Assembly (NCBI GenBank): GCA_012960135.1
Contig: DUBW01000020.1
Coordinates: forward strand, 1 to 33,602
Direction of reading: 5' to 3'
Origin: Methyloprofundus sp.
GTDB taxonomy: Bacteria; Pseudomonadota; Gammaproteobacteria; Methylococcales; Methylomonadaceae
DNA: 33,602 bases
Below the pieces are notes generated by a model. The model was not told the origin of the DNA, did not search any database, and worked only from the letters and a program-made list of their open reading frames with translations. The position numbers and the translations under genes were made by a program. Below are positions 16,342 through 24,063 of the stretch, in pieces (the stretch's first letter is position 1; every line of letters starts with the position of its first letter).

Positions 16342-17904
16342 TTACTCCATTTCATCAGGGGATAAACCACGTGTCATGTATTTAACACGACCTCTTGAAA
16401 AAATACCGGCAGGGCTTTCCATTTGTACTGAAGCCACTTTTTTCAGTGAATGTGAATCATAAACAACCACTTCATCCCCTGCATAACCCGCACTCACATA
16501 CAAATATTGCCCATCTGCACTGTATTCAGGGAAATAAGCATGGCCACCCACATCCAGAGTTTTAACAACTTCCAATGATTTTTTATCGATTAATTGTATG
16601 GTGCGAGCGCGTCTGTCTTTAGTAATAACATCAACCGCAACATAAGGAGCATTTGCATGTGCAGCGGGTGACTCTGTACCGCCGGAAACAGGCACCTGCT
16701 TAACCAGTTCCATTTTATCCAGATCCCAGACACTCACAACGGTATTGTTATCACAGGTTCCAAAATTAGTTCCAAAACCTAAAGTACGACCATTCACCTT
16801 AACAGCTGCCCCCCCTCCTACATGAGGTACACAGCCTGCTTTCAGTTTTTTGATGATTTTACGATCTTTTAAATCAATAGCAGCGACGATACTGTCATCA
16901 TAAGAGGCAACCATTAATTTACGCCCTTTATGAGTCAAAAATGCATCATGTAAATGCCTACCCACATTTTTTATTTTGGTTACTGGAAAACCGTCTTTTA
17001 AATCAACAACCCAGACTTGACCAGCATTTTCTAAGGCAATCGCAAAAATATCAGCATAAGGTGTCCCGATAATCATACCCGAATCTGATGTTACCATTTT
17101 TCCATCAGGATCTACGCCTTCAAGCTCAAACAATTTTAAAGGCTCTAAATCCGCATTTAAAATCACTGCATTATGCGGGATAAAAGAGCCTGCCATGATG
17201 TAGTTACCATCACGCGAAACTCCCATACTAGGTCCGTTATAACCTGTTTTAATACTACGCACTGCCTGCATGGAATATAAATCGACTTTAAATATTTCAG
17301 CCGTATCTGTTTTGACATAAGCCCAGCGCTCATTTGCCGGATCAAAATCAATAATATGCGCCGCTGTTCCTGTCTCTATTTCACCGACTATCTTATGCGT
17401 TTTACTATTGATAAAAACAGCTTTAGAACCAGTCCCACGCCCATATTTTCCACGCGCAGCCACACCGATCAAATCATCCATACTATCAATTTGATAAGTA
17501 GGTTTTGATGGTAATTTACTTTCATCCTTAACATAGACTTTTAAAGACGCTTGCATATCTTTAATAGTCCAGGGAGGGTTGTCTAATTTAGGTGTAGACT
17601 GCAGATGCTTCACCATTGAGCGAATATCATTGTCACTCAAACGGCCATAGAATGGAGGCATTAAGGTTTCAAAACTACCGGTCATAATTAAAGAACGTAA
17701 CGCTGTAGGACTACGGCCTTTTAGAGTTTCAGAGTTTAAAGCGGGAGCTAGATATCCACCATGGTCCGAACCGTGGCAACTGGCACAATTATCTTGATAC
17801 AATTTATGCATATTATCTGAACTTGCCTGAAGACTACCGGATGACAAGAGTAAAGCGACAGCACCCGCTAAAAAAGGTGTCTGCAATGGAATTATTTTTT
17901 TCAT
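16342..17904 (-). CDS. nirS: Cytochrome cd1 nitrite reductase NirS (divergent)
   Basis: 520 residues from MKKIIPLQTP, with AGGAAAC upstream; the ATG at 17925 is too early. A Sec signal ends near SLQA. The cytochrome c domain has CASCH (residues 40-44) and Met82 (TLMPPF). The propeller binds heme d1: proximal His183 (AAHIIDF), and His319 (HLHDAF) and His361 (CVPHVGGG) match the two catalytic histidines of Pseudomonas NirS, 42 residues apart in both. It reduces nitrite to NO in the periplasm. The HDGG and PHPGRGAN motifs of classical NirS are altered, and the PHNAVILNADLEPLK stretch recalls NirN. First gene of the nir operon; no clear FNR-type box was seen upstream. Confidence 0.87.
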   Translation of the reverse strand: MKKIIPLQTPFLAGAVALLLSSGSLQASSDNMHKLYQDNCASCHGSDHGGYLAPALNSETLKGRSPTALRSLIMTGSFETLMPPFYGRLSDNDIRSMVKHLQSTPKLDNPPWTIKDMQASLKVYVKDESKLPSKPTYQIDSMDDLIGVAARGKYGRGTGSKAVFINSKTHKIVGEIETGTAAHIIDFDPANERWAYVKTDTAEIFKVDLYSMQAVRSIKTGYNGPSMGVSRDGNYIMAGSFIPHNAVILNADLEPLKLFELEGVDPDGKMVTSDSGMIIGTPYADIFAIALENAGQVWVVDLKDGFPVTKIKNVGRHLHDAFLTHKGRKLMVASYDDSIVAAIDLKDRKIIKKLKAGCVPHVGGGAAVKVNGRTLGFGTNFGTCDNNTVVSVWDLDKMELVKQVPVSGGTESPAAHANAPYVAVDVITKDRRARTIQLIDKKSLEVVKTLDVGGHAYFPEYSADGQYLYVSAGYAGDEVVVYDSHSLKKVASVQMESPAGIFSRGRVKYMTRGLSPDEME

Positions 17905-17963
17905 TTTGTTTCCTGTTTTCCTCAAGTGAAATATTCAGATAATAATGTTAAAACATAAAATAA

Positions 17964-18228
17964 CTAATCTGGACAACCTTCTAACTTGTAAATGGCGTAA
18001 CCCTGTTCATCAATTTGTTTTCTAGGTTCGGCAGATACTTTTGCACTGTGACAAAAGATGCAGTTCTTTAGTGTGACCACCGCCCGTTCTTCGCCTATGC
18101 TTTTGAGCCATGATTACACATAAACCAATGCTTTGACAACACCTTTATCATCAAGAACCACATCAAAATGCAGTGTTCTGCACTATAGATGTTTTGGCGT
18201 AGGTATCAAAAAAGTGAGCAGTTTTCAT
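17964..18228 (-). pseudogene. DUF2024 family protein, broken
   Basis: The minus strand reads MKTAHFFDTYAKTS, then after a frameshift FDVVLDDKGVVKALVYV, an in-frame TAA, and SWLKSIGEERAVVT with CIFCHS and QGYAIYKLEGC. This is the whole ~87-residue DUF2024 protein (typical start FDTYV, conserved C-FCHS and K-EGC), with one shift near 18170 and one stop. DUF2024 has no known function. It lies directly upstream of nirS on the same strand. The CxxCH is probably not a heme site because the protein has no signal peptide. Confidence 0.8.
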
Positions 18229-19027
18229 GTGTATATCCCAAAAAAGTCGGTGGCGAGCTGATAGACGTGTCATTCATGTGCAGATACTCCCGCCTGGTTA
18301 CGCTATTTTAAAACAGGCGCGTACAACTGAATTATTCAACAAAGCGAACACTATCATTGAAGAGGTACTGACTGACACATCTGCAAAAAAACAGCTTATT
18401 TATGTGTACTCTGCCTTACAAAAATCCTTTCATTCATATCCCTTCAAAGCAGGAAATATAAATAAATTTGAGGCCATGAATAAAGCTAATATATTTGAAG
18501 TCATTGAGTGTATGGCCGCACTGATAAGGCCGGGATGTACCGAGTTAAAATTGCAGCTCGTGCATCTTCAGGTGCTGGAATATTTATCTTTATGTAATAA
18601 ATACAGTGACACTCCAGCAGCTATTGCAAATTTTTTAGGTATGACACGTGGGACGGTTTCTCAGTCGCTTATTATTCTTGAAGAAAGAGCCTATATAAAA
18701 AAAATCAGGATACTTTGGATAAGCGTGTTTTTCATGTCCTTTCTGCTTCAGAAAGGGCGTAATATTTTAAAGAAAGCAAAGCCTACTGAGCTATTCAATA
18801 AAGCATCAGCAGTTGTATCAGCGAATTCTTCAATAGTAGCTGGGGAAGAACTTTTTATTGAGGCACTTAGAGCACTGCAAAAATCTAATGATTCAAACTC
18901 TTTTGGTGTCTGTAAAACCTGTAAAAACTTTAGTACAAAATCACATAGTTTTTTCTGTGAGTTAACTCAGGAAAAATTAAGTAAAAATGATAGCGAGAAA
19001 ATTTGTCAGAAGCATGATCCGGTTTAG
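18227..19027 (+). CDS. MarR-family regulator with Cys-rich tail; fused relic of a tandem copy
   Basis: A 266-codon open frame made of two related units. Residues 1-83 are the end of a first MarR copy (wing, then ILKQARTTELFNKANTII). From Met84 (base 18476, GAGG upstream) a second copy follows: LQVLEYLSLCNKYSDTPAAI, recognition helix MTRGTVSQSLIILEE, and a C-terminal CKTCKNF...FFCEL...KICQKH cluster likely to bind metal. Between about 18700 and 18755 the proper wing (NQDTLDKRVFHVLSAS) is encoded in another frame, so a pair of opposite indels has scrambled ~18 residues while keeping the frame open. The gene may be inactive or mis-sequenced. Possible regulator of the nir locus, unproven. Confidence 0.65.
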   Translation: MCISQKSRWRADRRVIHVQILPPGYAILKQARTTELFNKANTIIEEVLTDTSAKKQLIYVYSALQKSFHSYPFKAGNINKFEAMNKANIFEVIECMAALIRPGCTELKLQLVHLQVLEYLSLCNKYSDTPAAIANFLGMTRGTVSQSLIILEERAYIKKIRILWISVFFMSFLLQKGRNILKKAKPTELFNKASAVVSANSSIVAGEELFIEALRALQKSNDSNSFGVCKTCKNFSTKSHSFFCELTQEKLSKNDSEKICQKHDPV

Positions 19028-19462
19028 AGTAGAAATTTTCTCTTCTCAAAGCGCCTTAGGCGCGTCCTCAAGGAACTCAACGATAACCCACGTTCAAAGA
19101 GCAAGGTAAGCTCCATTAATGTCGCAACGCCTGTTAGGCCACCTCCCCAGGAACCGAAGAAGGTAAAAAACAAGATAATAGAAAAATAAGCACTATTAAG
19201 CATATCCGGACCAAACAATTCAGTTGTATTAACCAATCCAGCGGCAATTACTCCAACTGCAAAACCTGAAATCATACCCAGAATGCCATGACGCATGAGA
19301 TCTAACTGTTCAAGATAATTACTAGAATGGATTTTTTCTTTTTTAAGTACCGCCTCATTATGACTGAGTACGTGGATAAACCAGTCATCTATACCAGCCT
19401 GATGTAAGTCATCGGTAATTTTTAGGTACTATCCAGCGTGGATGTGAGGTAATACATTTCAT
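19024..19462 (-). pseudogene. Small membrane protein, frameshifted (DUF1269-like)
   Basis: The start ATG at 19462 follows GGGGAATT and reads MKCITSHPRWI, then a shift near 19430 moves to DDLHQAGIDDWFIHVLSHNE and LDLMRHGILGMISG with two membrane helices (FAVGVIAAGLV; SIILFFTFFGSWGGGLTG) and an Arg-rich tail. The order, an alpha/beta start then Gly-rich helices, resembles DUF1269-type membrane proteins, but I am not certain. The 90-residue frame from 19296 alone would lack its N-terminal part. It overlaps the MarR stop by 4 bases on the opposite strand. Confidence 0.5.
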
Positions 19463-19557
19463 GGTAATTCCCCAGAAAATAACAAATATAAACTGACAGT
19501 TAAACTGTTTTAATCAGCACTCATTGTTAAGTCGTAGAAGTTTCTAGTTCTAACTGC

Positions 19558-20514
19558 TTAATTTGTTAATACACCCGTACAACTCGATCCTTGCCCAGCA
19601 GTACACCCATAACAATGCTCTGCCACAGTAATAGGCAGCCCATCTGGCATGTGATTTAGTAACTTACTCAGGTGAGTACGCTTTCCTGCTAACGGCATGT
19701 CCAGCATTTGATTAAAATCACAATCATAAACATAGCCCTGCCAATCCACGCTTAATAAGCTTTTACACATTAATTGCTCGAGGTTTTGCGCCTGATAGGA
19801 TTGTTTCAATAGTGTCATATATTCATCAAACTGACCTTTAGCCTGTAATACAGCACCAAAGCGCTGAATCGGCATATTCGTAATGGTAAACAATTGATTA
19901 AATTGCAGATCAAAATGCTCACTAAGAAAAGTGCGATAGGACTCTTCCAGTTGTAATTGTGGTGAAGGTAAAGCCATACCTTGCGGATTAAAGACCAGGT
20001 TTAATATTAAGTCGCCACCCGCCTGGCCATAACCCAATTGATTAAGTTTTTGCAGGGCTTTTATCGATGCGTTAAACACCCCTTTACCTCTTTGTGCATC
20101 AACATTATCTTCCATATAACAAGGCAATGAGGCTATCACTTCAACCTGCTGCGCTGCCAGGAATTCAGCCATATCTTCATAACCAGGTTCGACCAGAATG
20201 GTAGGATTACAGCGATCCATTACATGCAGGCCCTGATCTCTGGCGGCCTGCACTAGCCAGCGAAAATCGGGGTTCATTTCCGGCGAACCGCCTGTTAAAT
20301 CCAGAAATTCAAGCTGATGTTTAGCCGCAAATTGTAAGGCAATTTGCATCGTTTCACGCGCCATTAATTCGGTCCGGTTCGGCCCGGCATTGACATGACA
20401 ATGCGTACAACTCAAATTACACAAATATCCCAAATTCATTTGCAAGGTCTTTAACTTGCCTCGATGAATCGGGGGGAAATCACTATTCAGTAATAAGGGT
20501 TTGACGTCACGCAT
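19558..20514 (-). CDS. arsS: Arsenosugar biosynthesis radical SAM protein ArsS
   Basis: A 318-residue cytosolic enzyme. The radical SAM motif CNLSCTHCHVNAGPNR (three Cys) is typical of the ArsS/Cys-rich radical SAM group. The C-terminal DUF3641 domain has CDFNQMLDMPL and the terminal HCYGCTAGQGSSCTG. ArsS joins the 5'-deoxyadenosyl group to dimethylarsenite, giving the precursor of oxo-arsenosugars. Third gene of the arsM-glycosyltransferase-arsS unit, 20 bases after its neighbour. Normal length. Confidence 0.93.
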   Translation of the reverse strand: MRDVKPLLLNSDFPPIHRGKLKTLQMNLGYLCNLSCTHCHVNAGPNRTELMARETMQIALQFAAKHQLEFLDLTGGSPEMNPDFRWLVQAARDQGLHVMDRCNPTILVEPGYEDMAEFLAAQQVEVIASLPCYMEDNVDAQRGKGVFNASIKALQKLNQLGYGQAGGDLILNLVFNPQGMALPSPQLQLEESYRTFLSEHFDLQFNQLFTITNMPIQRFGAVLQAKGQFDEYMTLLKQSYQAQNLEQLMCKSLLSVDWQGYVYDCDFNQMLDMPLAGKRTHLSKLLNHMPDGLPITVAEHCYGCTAGQGSSCTGVLTN

Positions 20515-20534
20515 TTTAATACCGTTTATTAATA

Positions 20535-21221
20535 TTAAGTAAAGTTGAGCTGCATTACATCCAGAAAACGGATAAGTTCATATTGCTCAGGTAATGGCTC
20601 AGGAAGATTTAGCAAAGCATCGCGACAGGGTAATAAATCATGCGCTTTATCCACATCACATAAAGAGGCTAAAGTCTTAACCTCACCATATTGCACGATT
20701 TTGTTGAAAAATTGCGTACCCGTATCGACTTGGCTGTAAACCACATCTGTCCAGATATTCTCAGGTATATTGCAATTTCCACCGAATGCCCAGAATCCCC
20801 CGTCAACACTGGGAGCAAATACAAAGCGCGCCTGCTCTGCATGCGGTAACCAGGTCGATGCAATCAGCAGCTCAGCGCTCGTCATCTGGGGAATATCGGC
20901 ACCAACCAGTATCACAAAATCATGCTCTGCTAGCAGGGTCTGATAAATATGTGCCATGCGCTCACCCAGACCGCCCTCTCCTTGCCAGACACACGCTAAG
21001 TCTTGCCAGTAGTAACTATGCTGTAACGCTGTTTGCTCAGCTACCGCATAATAACTCCGCACATCCGCCAGCTTACTTAACTCCTGAACCACTGAAGATA
21101 CTGACTGAGCAGATGCAAGATGAAAAGCTTCGGCTGCTTCCTTGCCGATTGTAGCCGCGAGGCGGGTCTTTACCTGTGAAAGTCCTGGGGTTTTAACAAA
21201 TACTGCGATTGCACCACTCAT
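20535..21221 (-). CDS. TIGR04282-type glycosyltransferase of arsenosugar cluster
   Basis: A 228-residue GT-A fold protein: AIAVFVKTPGLSQVKTRLAATIG start (nucleotide-binding loop with KTPGL-KTRL), VILVGADIPQM (metal-binding Asp in GADxP) and APSVDGGFWAFGG. The family is close to CofC-type and other nucleotidyl/glycosyl transferases (DUF2064) and occurs beside arsS and arsM in many bacteria, where a step in arsenosugar assembly is supposed. It lies 35 bases downstream of arsM. Confidence 0.88.
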   Translation of the reverse strand: MSGAIAVFVKTPGLSQVKTRLAATIGKEAAEAFHLASAQSVSSVVQELSKLADVRSYYAVAEQTALQHSYYWQDLACVWQGEGGLGERMAHIYQTLLAEHDFVILVGADIPQMTSAELLIASTWLPHAEQARFVFAPSVDGGFWAFGGNCNIPENIWTDVVYSQVDTGTQFFNKIVQYGEVKTLASLCDVDKAHDLLPCRDALLNLPEPLPEQYELIRFLDVMQLNFT

Positions 21222-21256
21222 AAACTAATTCCCTTGCTGTTATTCTTGTACGATCA

Positions 21257-22303
21257 TCAGCAACATGCGGCCCCAGATTCTAGCGATATACTGGTATTTG
21301 GTGGCGCACAATCAAATAAACCGAAATGCTGCGACTTATTACCTATCAACTCAAAATGCATTGCATAACGGCCTAAAGTGAGCATCTCAAAAGTATTACC
21401 ACAGACACGTAAAGGCTTACCCGTTTCAAAATGATGGTGATCATCCAGGTCGAAAGCATGTGGGTATTCAGTGATCGTGCCTTTATAGATAGCAAGCTGA
21501 CCAAAGTCTTCACAACGATCTTCTAAGGATATTTTAAAGGCTCGAATAGTCACGGAACGGAAATTCACCATGCCAATTTTGGCGTCCACTTCTGGGTCTT
21601 CCAATGCGATTGGGCTTTCCTTTACCACGCGCACATCGGGACAGCCTAACTCCTGCATTATGCGGCGAAAGTCTTCCCAATATAAAGCGCCGCCCAGGCA
21701 TTCACCTAATAATACGGGCTCAATTTTTAGCGCCTGCGGTATACGTCGATCAGCATAAACATCAGAAAAATAGATTTCGCCACCGGGTTTTAATACCCGT
21801 AAAATTTCAGCTAAAACCTGTTTCTTATCTGGGGATAAATTAATCACACAATTCGATACCACCAAATCTATAGAGTTATCGGCAATACCAGCAGTCGCCA
21901 GATCTTCCATGTAGCCCTGCTTAAATTCGACATTAGAACTGGCATAACCATAACGTTGAGCATGCCAGTCGCAATGCTCTTTAGCGATAGCCAATTGTTC
22001 TGTCGTCATATCAATGCCTATCACGCGCCCTGATTCGCCAACTAAACGCGACAATAAATAACAGTCGCGCCCGGTACCACAGCCAAGATCCAGGACCGTA
22101 GCGCCGTCTAACGCAGGTGGTAACGGTGTGCCGCAGCCATAATAACGCTCCACAACCTCAGGATGTAAGTCGGACAATAAAGGCCGTAAATGCTGGGGAA
22201 TAGAATCTAAGGTACAACAAGCACTTGTTTTTAAGTCCTGGCTGGATTTAAGCACTTGCCCGTAATAATTTTGCACTGAGTCACTAATGCTAGTGTCGGT
22301 CAT
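21257..22303 (-). CDS. arsM: Arsenite S-adenosylmethionine methyltransferase ArsM
   Basis: A 348-residue cytosolic methyltransferase. The SAM loop VLDLGCGTGRD is at residues 70-80. The As(III)-binding cysteines are visible: Cys29/Cys30 (SACCTL), Cys152 (SNCVIN) and Cys202 (GECLGGALY). The C-terminal domain ends ESGAACC with a Cys pair common in this family. It methylates arsenite stepwise to mono-, di- and trimethyl forms; dimethylarsenite would feed ArsS. First gene of the minus arm, divergent from arsR. Confidence 0.94.
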   Translation of the reverse strand: MTDTSISDSVQNYYGQVLKSSQDLKTSACCTLDSIPQHLRPLLSDLHPEVVERYYGCGTPLPPALDGATVLDLGCGTGRDCYLLSRLVGESGRVIGIDMTTEQLAIAKEHCDWHAQRYGYASSNVEFKQGYMEDLATAGIADNSIDLVVSNCVINLSPDKKQVLAEILRVLKPGGEIYFSDVYADRRIPQALKIEPVLLGECLGGALYWEDFRRIMQELGCPDVRVVKESPIALEDPEVDAKIGMVNFRSVTIRAFKISLEDRCEDFGQLAIYKGTITEYPHAFDLDDHHHFETGKPLRVCGNTFEMLTLGRYAMHFELIGNKSQHFGLFDCAPPNTSISLESGAACC

Positions 22304-22595
22304 AAAAACTCCTAATAAAGAGACGAATTCGTATTTGAGTATATTTATAGGTCGTAAATGTACAGGATTTCTTACAACAGAGTGAGAGTTTATTATTTAG
22401 TTTTGTAAATTCAACTCAATTGATGCGCATTGATCATCAACACACCCTATGCCCCTTGGTTTAGAAACCATTAATAGTTCTATAAGACGCCTGAAAACAA
22501 ATAATCAAATAGATAATGGGTTATTTTGCTTTAGTGCTCGTTCAATATAACGCTTGGGTGACATATTGCCTAAATAAACTCAACGCAGCAAAAAG

Positions 22596-22637
22596 AGTTG
22601 CAATTGCAACTTTACATATATATGCTTATACGTATAT
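22596..22637. promoter_or_regulatory. Candidate ArsR operator and palindrome upstream of arsR
   Basis: AGTTGCAATTGCAACT (22596-22611) is a perfect 16-bp palindrome, directly followed by TATATGCTTATACGTATAT, whose core ATATGCTTATACG recurs before arsI. ArsR bends such AT-rich imperfect dyads. The 350-base gap 22304-22653 between arsM and arsR holds no gene and should contain both divergent promoters. Confidence 0.6.
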
Positions 22638-22653
22638 CAAGGTGAGATAATTT

Positions 22654-23001
22654 ATGACCCCCCCACAATTTTTTAAATGTTTATCCGATGATACACGCTT
22701 GCGTTGTATCACTCTGTTGCAAAAAGAAGGCAAACTGTGCGTCTGCGAACTAACAGTTGCACTGGCTTTATCGCAACCTAAAATTTCTCGCCATCTGGCA
22801 TCACTAAGGCTATGCAGTTTATTGCAGGACAGCCGCGAGGGTCAATGGGTTTATTATCAGATTAACCCTGAGTTACCTAACTGGACGACTTCTTTGTTAA
22901 AGAATGTCTTGGCGACTGTCGAATCCACTAAGCTTTTTAAAGACGATCTGCAACGCTTGCAAACAATGAACAACCGCCCTGACAAACTCATTTGTTGCTA
23001 A
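22654..23001 (+). CDS. arsR: Arsenite-responsive repressor ArsR
   Basis: A 115-residue ArsR/SmtB winged helix: FFKCLSDDTRLRCITLL, then KLCVCELTVAL with Cys29 and Cys31, the type 1 As(III) site in the first recognition-region helix, then SQPKISRHLASLR recognition helix. The C-terminal Cys pair (LICC) is extra. Arsenite binding releases it from DNA. AAGGTGAG precedes the ATG. It heads arsR-arsI-arsC-acr3 and most likely represses both arms. Confidence 0.94.
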   Translation: MTPPQFFKCLSDDTRLRCITLLQKEGKLCVCELTVALALSQPKISRHLASLRLCSLLQDSREGQWVYYQINPELPNWTTSLLKNVLATVESTKLFKDDLQRLQTMNNRPDKLICC

Positions 23002-23012
23002 TTTTTTTACTA

Positions 23013-23038
23013 TTAATATATGCTTATACGCATATTAA
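23013..23038. promoter_or_regulatory. Second candidate ArsR operator, upstream of arsI
   Basis: The segment contains ATATGCTTATACGCATAT flanked by TTAAT/TTAA, nearly identical to the element before arsR over 13 core bases. It lies between the arsR stop and the arsI ribosome site, suggesting an internal ArsR-controlled promoter or roadblock. Confidence 0.6.
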
Positions 23039-23059
23039 TTTATCTTCATAGGAAGTCTA

Positions 23060-23512
23060 ATGAAACGATTACATATTCACCTTGCAGTAGAAGACCTGAA
23101 GCAGAATATTGCATTTTACAGTACGATGTTTGGCTGCCAGCCAACCCTACAGCATGAGGACTATGCAAAATGGATGCTGGATGACCCGCGGGTGAATTTT
23201 GCAATTTCTAATCGTAGTCAAAAGCTTGGTCTCGATCATCTGGGTATTCAGACAGAGAATGAACAGGAATTACAGGCGATCAAACAACAACTGGATGCCA
23301 CACAGGTGCCAATTGAAGCTCAGGAAAGTACAGCCTGCTGTTATGCACGTTCGGATAAATACTGGATTACTGACCCTCAGGGCATTGCCTGGGAATCGTT
23401 TCATTCACTAAGTGAAATCCCGACTTTTAACGATCAAATACCGGTATCTGATGATGAAAATACTGTTGCTTGTCGGCCCGCGGAAAATAAGCAAACATCC
23501 TGTTGTGGCTAG
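23060..23512 (+). CDS. arsI: ArsI/CadI-type dioxygenase, C-As bond lyase
   Basis: A 150-residue vicinal-oxygen-chelate protein. The non-heme iron triad is His5, His60 and Glu112, and the organoarsenical-binding Cys pair is Cys93-Cys94 (TACCYARSDKYW), all at the places known from ArsI. It cleaves the C-As bond of methylarsenite with O2, giving arsenite. A Cys-rich tail (SCCG) is present. AGGAAG precedes the ATG. It lies between arsR and arsC. Confidence 0.92.
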   Translation: MKRLHIHLAVEDLKQNIAFYSTMFGCQPTLQHEDYAKWMLDDPRVNFAISNRSQKLGLDHLGIQTENEQELQAIKQQLDATQVPIEAQESTACCYARSDKYWITDPQGIAWESFHSLSEIPTFNDQIPVSDDENTVACRPAENKQTSCCG

Positions 23513-23565
23513 GCTTACTCGCAAAAGTTCATGCCTTACCTGCGTATGATAGAAAAGGAATAAAC

Positions 23566-24060
23566 ATGTTAAATATATTTGTAATCTGCACTGGTAATTC
23601 TTGTCGTAGCGTTATCGGCGAAGCCCTGTTGAATCATTTAGGGAAAGGTCGCATTAAGGCCTATTCGGCGGGCAGTCATCCTATTGGAAGAATCAATACA
23701 GGCGCATTGGCAACTTTAAATCGCCATAATTTACCGCCCGAAGGCTACCAAAGCCAGTCCTGGAAAGATTTTGAAGATATTCCGATGGATATTGTGATTA
23801 CTGTTTGTGATAACGCAGCAGATGAAACCTGTCCTGTTTATCTGAGTAAAGCCATCCGGACGCATTGGGGTGTATCGGATCCAGGGCATGTCGAAGGCTC
23901 AGAAGAAGAAAAGATTACCGCCTTTGAAGAAACCTTTGACCTGTTGCAGCTGCGTGTGCAAAAAATGTTGGCATTACCCCTGGAAACAATGCTCCCCGAA
24001 GAACTGACGGAAAAACTTAATACCATTGGCAAACTATCTTTAACCGAAGGTGAGAACTAA
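23566..24060 (+). CDS. arsC: Arsenate reductase ArsC, thioredoxin-coupled LMW-PTP type
   Basis: 164 residues from MLNIFVICTGNSCRS; the phosphatase-like loop CTGNSCR (Cys8-Arg14) holds the nucleophile. Cys81 and Cys89 (VCDNAADETC) are the redox pair of the thioredoxin-linked pI258 type. It reduces arsenate to arsenite for Acr3. AAAGGA precedes this ATG; a longer frame from 23503 overlaps arsI and lacks family similarity. The C-terminal extension (ETMLPEELTEKLNTIG) is usual in proteobacteria. Confidence 0.93.
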   Translation: MLNIFVICTGNSCRSVIGEALLNHLGKGRIKAYSAGSHPIGRINTGALATLNRHNLPPEGYQSQSWKDFEDIPMDIVITVCDNAADETCPVYLSKAIRTHWGVSDPGHVEGSEEEKITAFEETFDLLQLRVQKMLALPLETMLPEELTEKLNTIGKLSLTEGEN

Positions 24061-24063
24061 ATC

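Noticed and set aside
17964-18228. CIFCHS as a c-type heme site and a cytochrome remnant
   Set aside because: The whole reading matches DUF2024, a cytosolic family without signal peptide.
20786-21154. 122-codon plus-strand frame opposite the glycosyltransferase
   Set aside because: Antisense shadow without signals or similarity.
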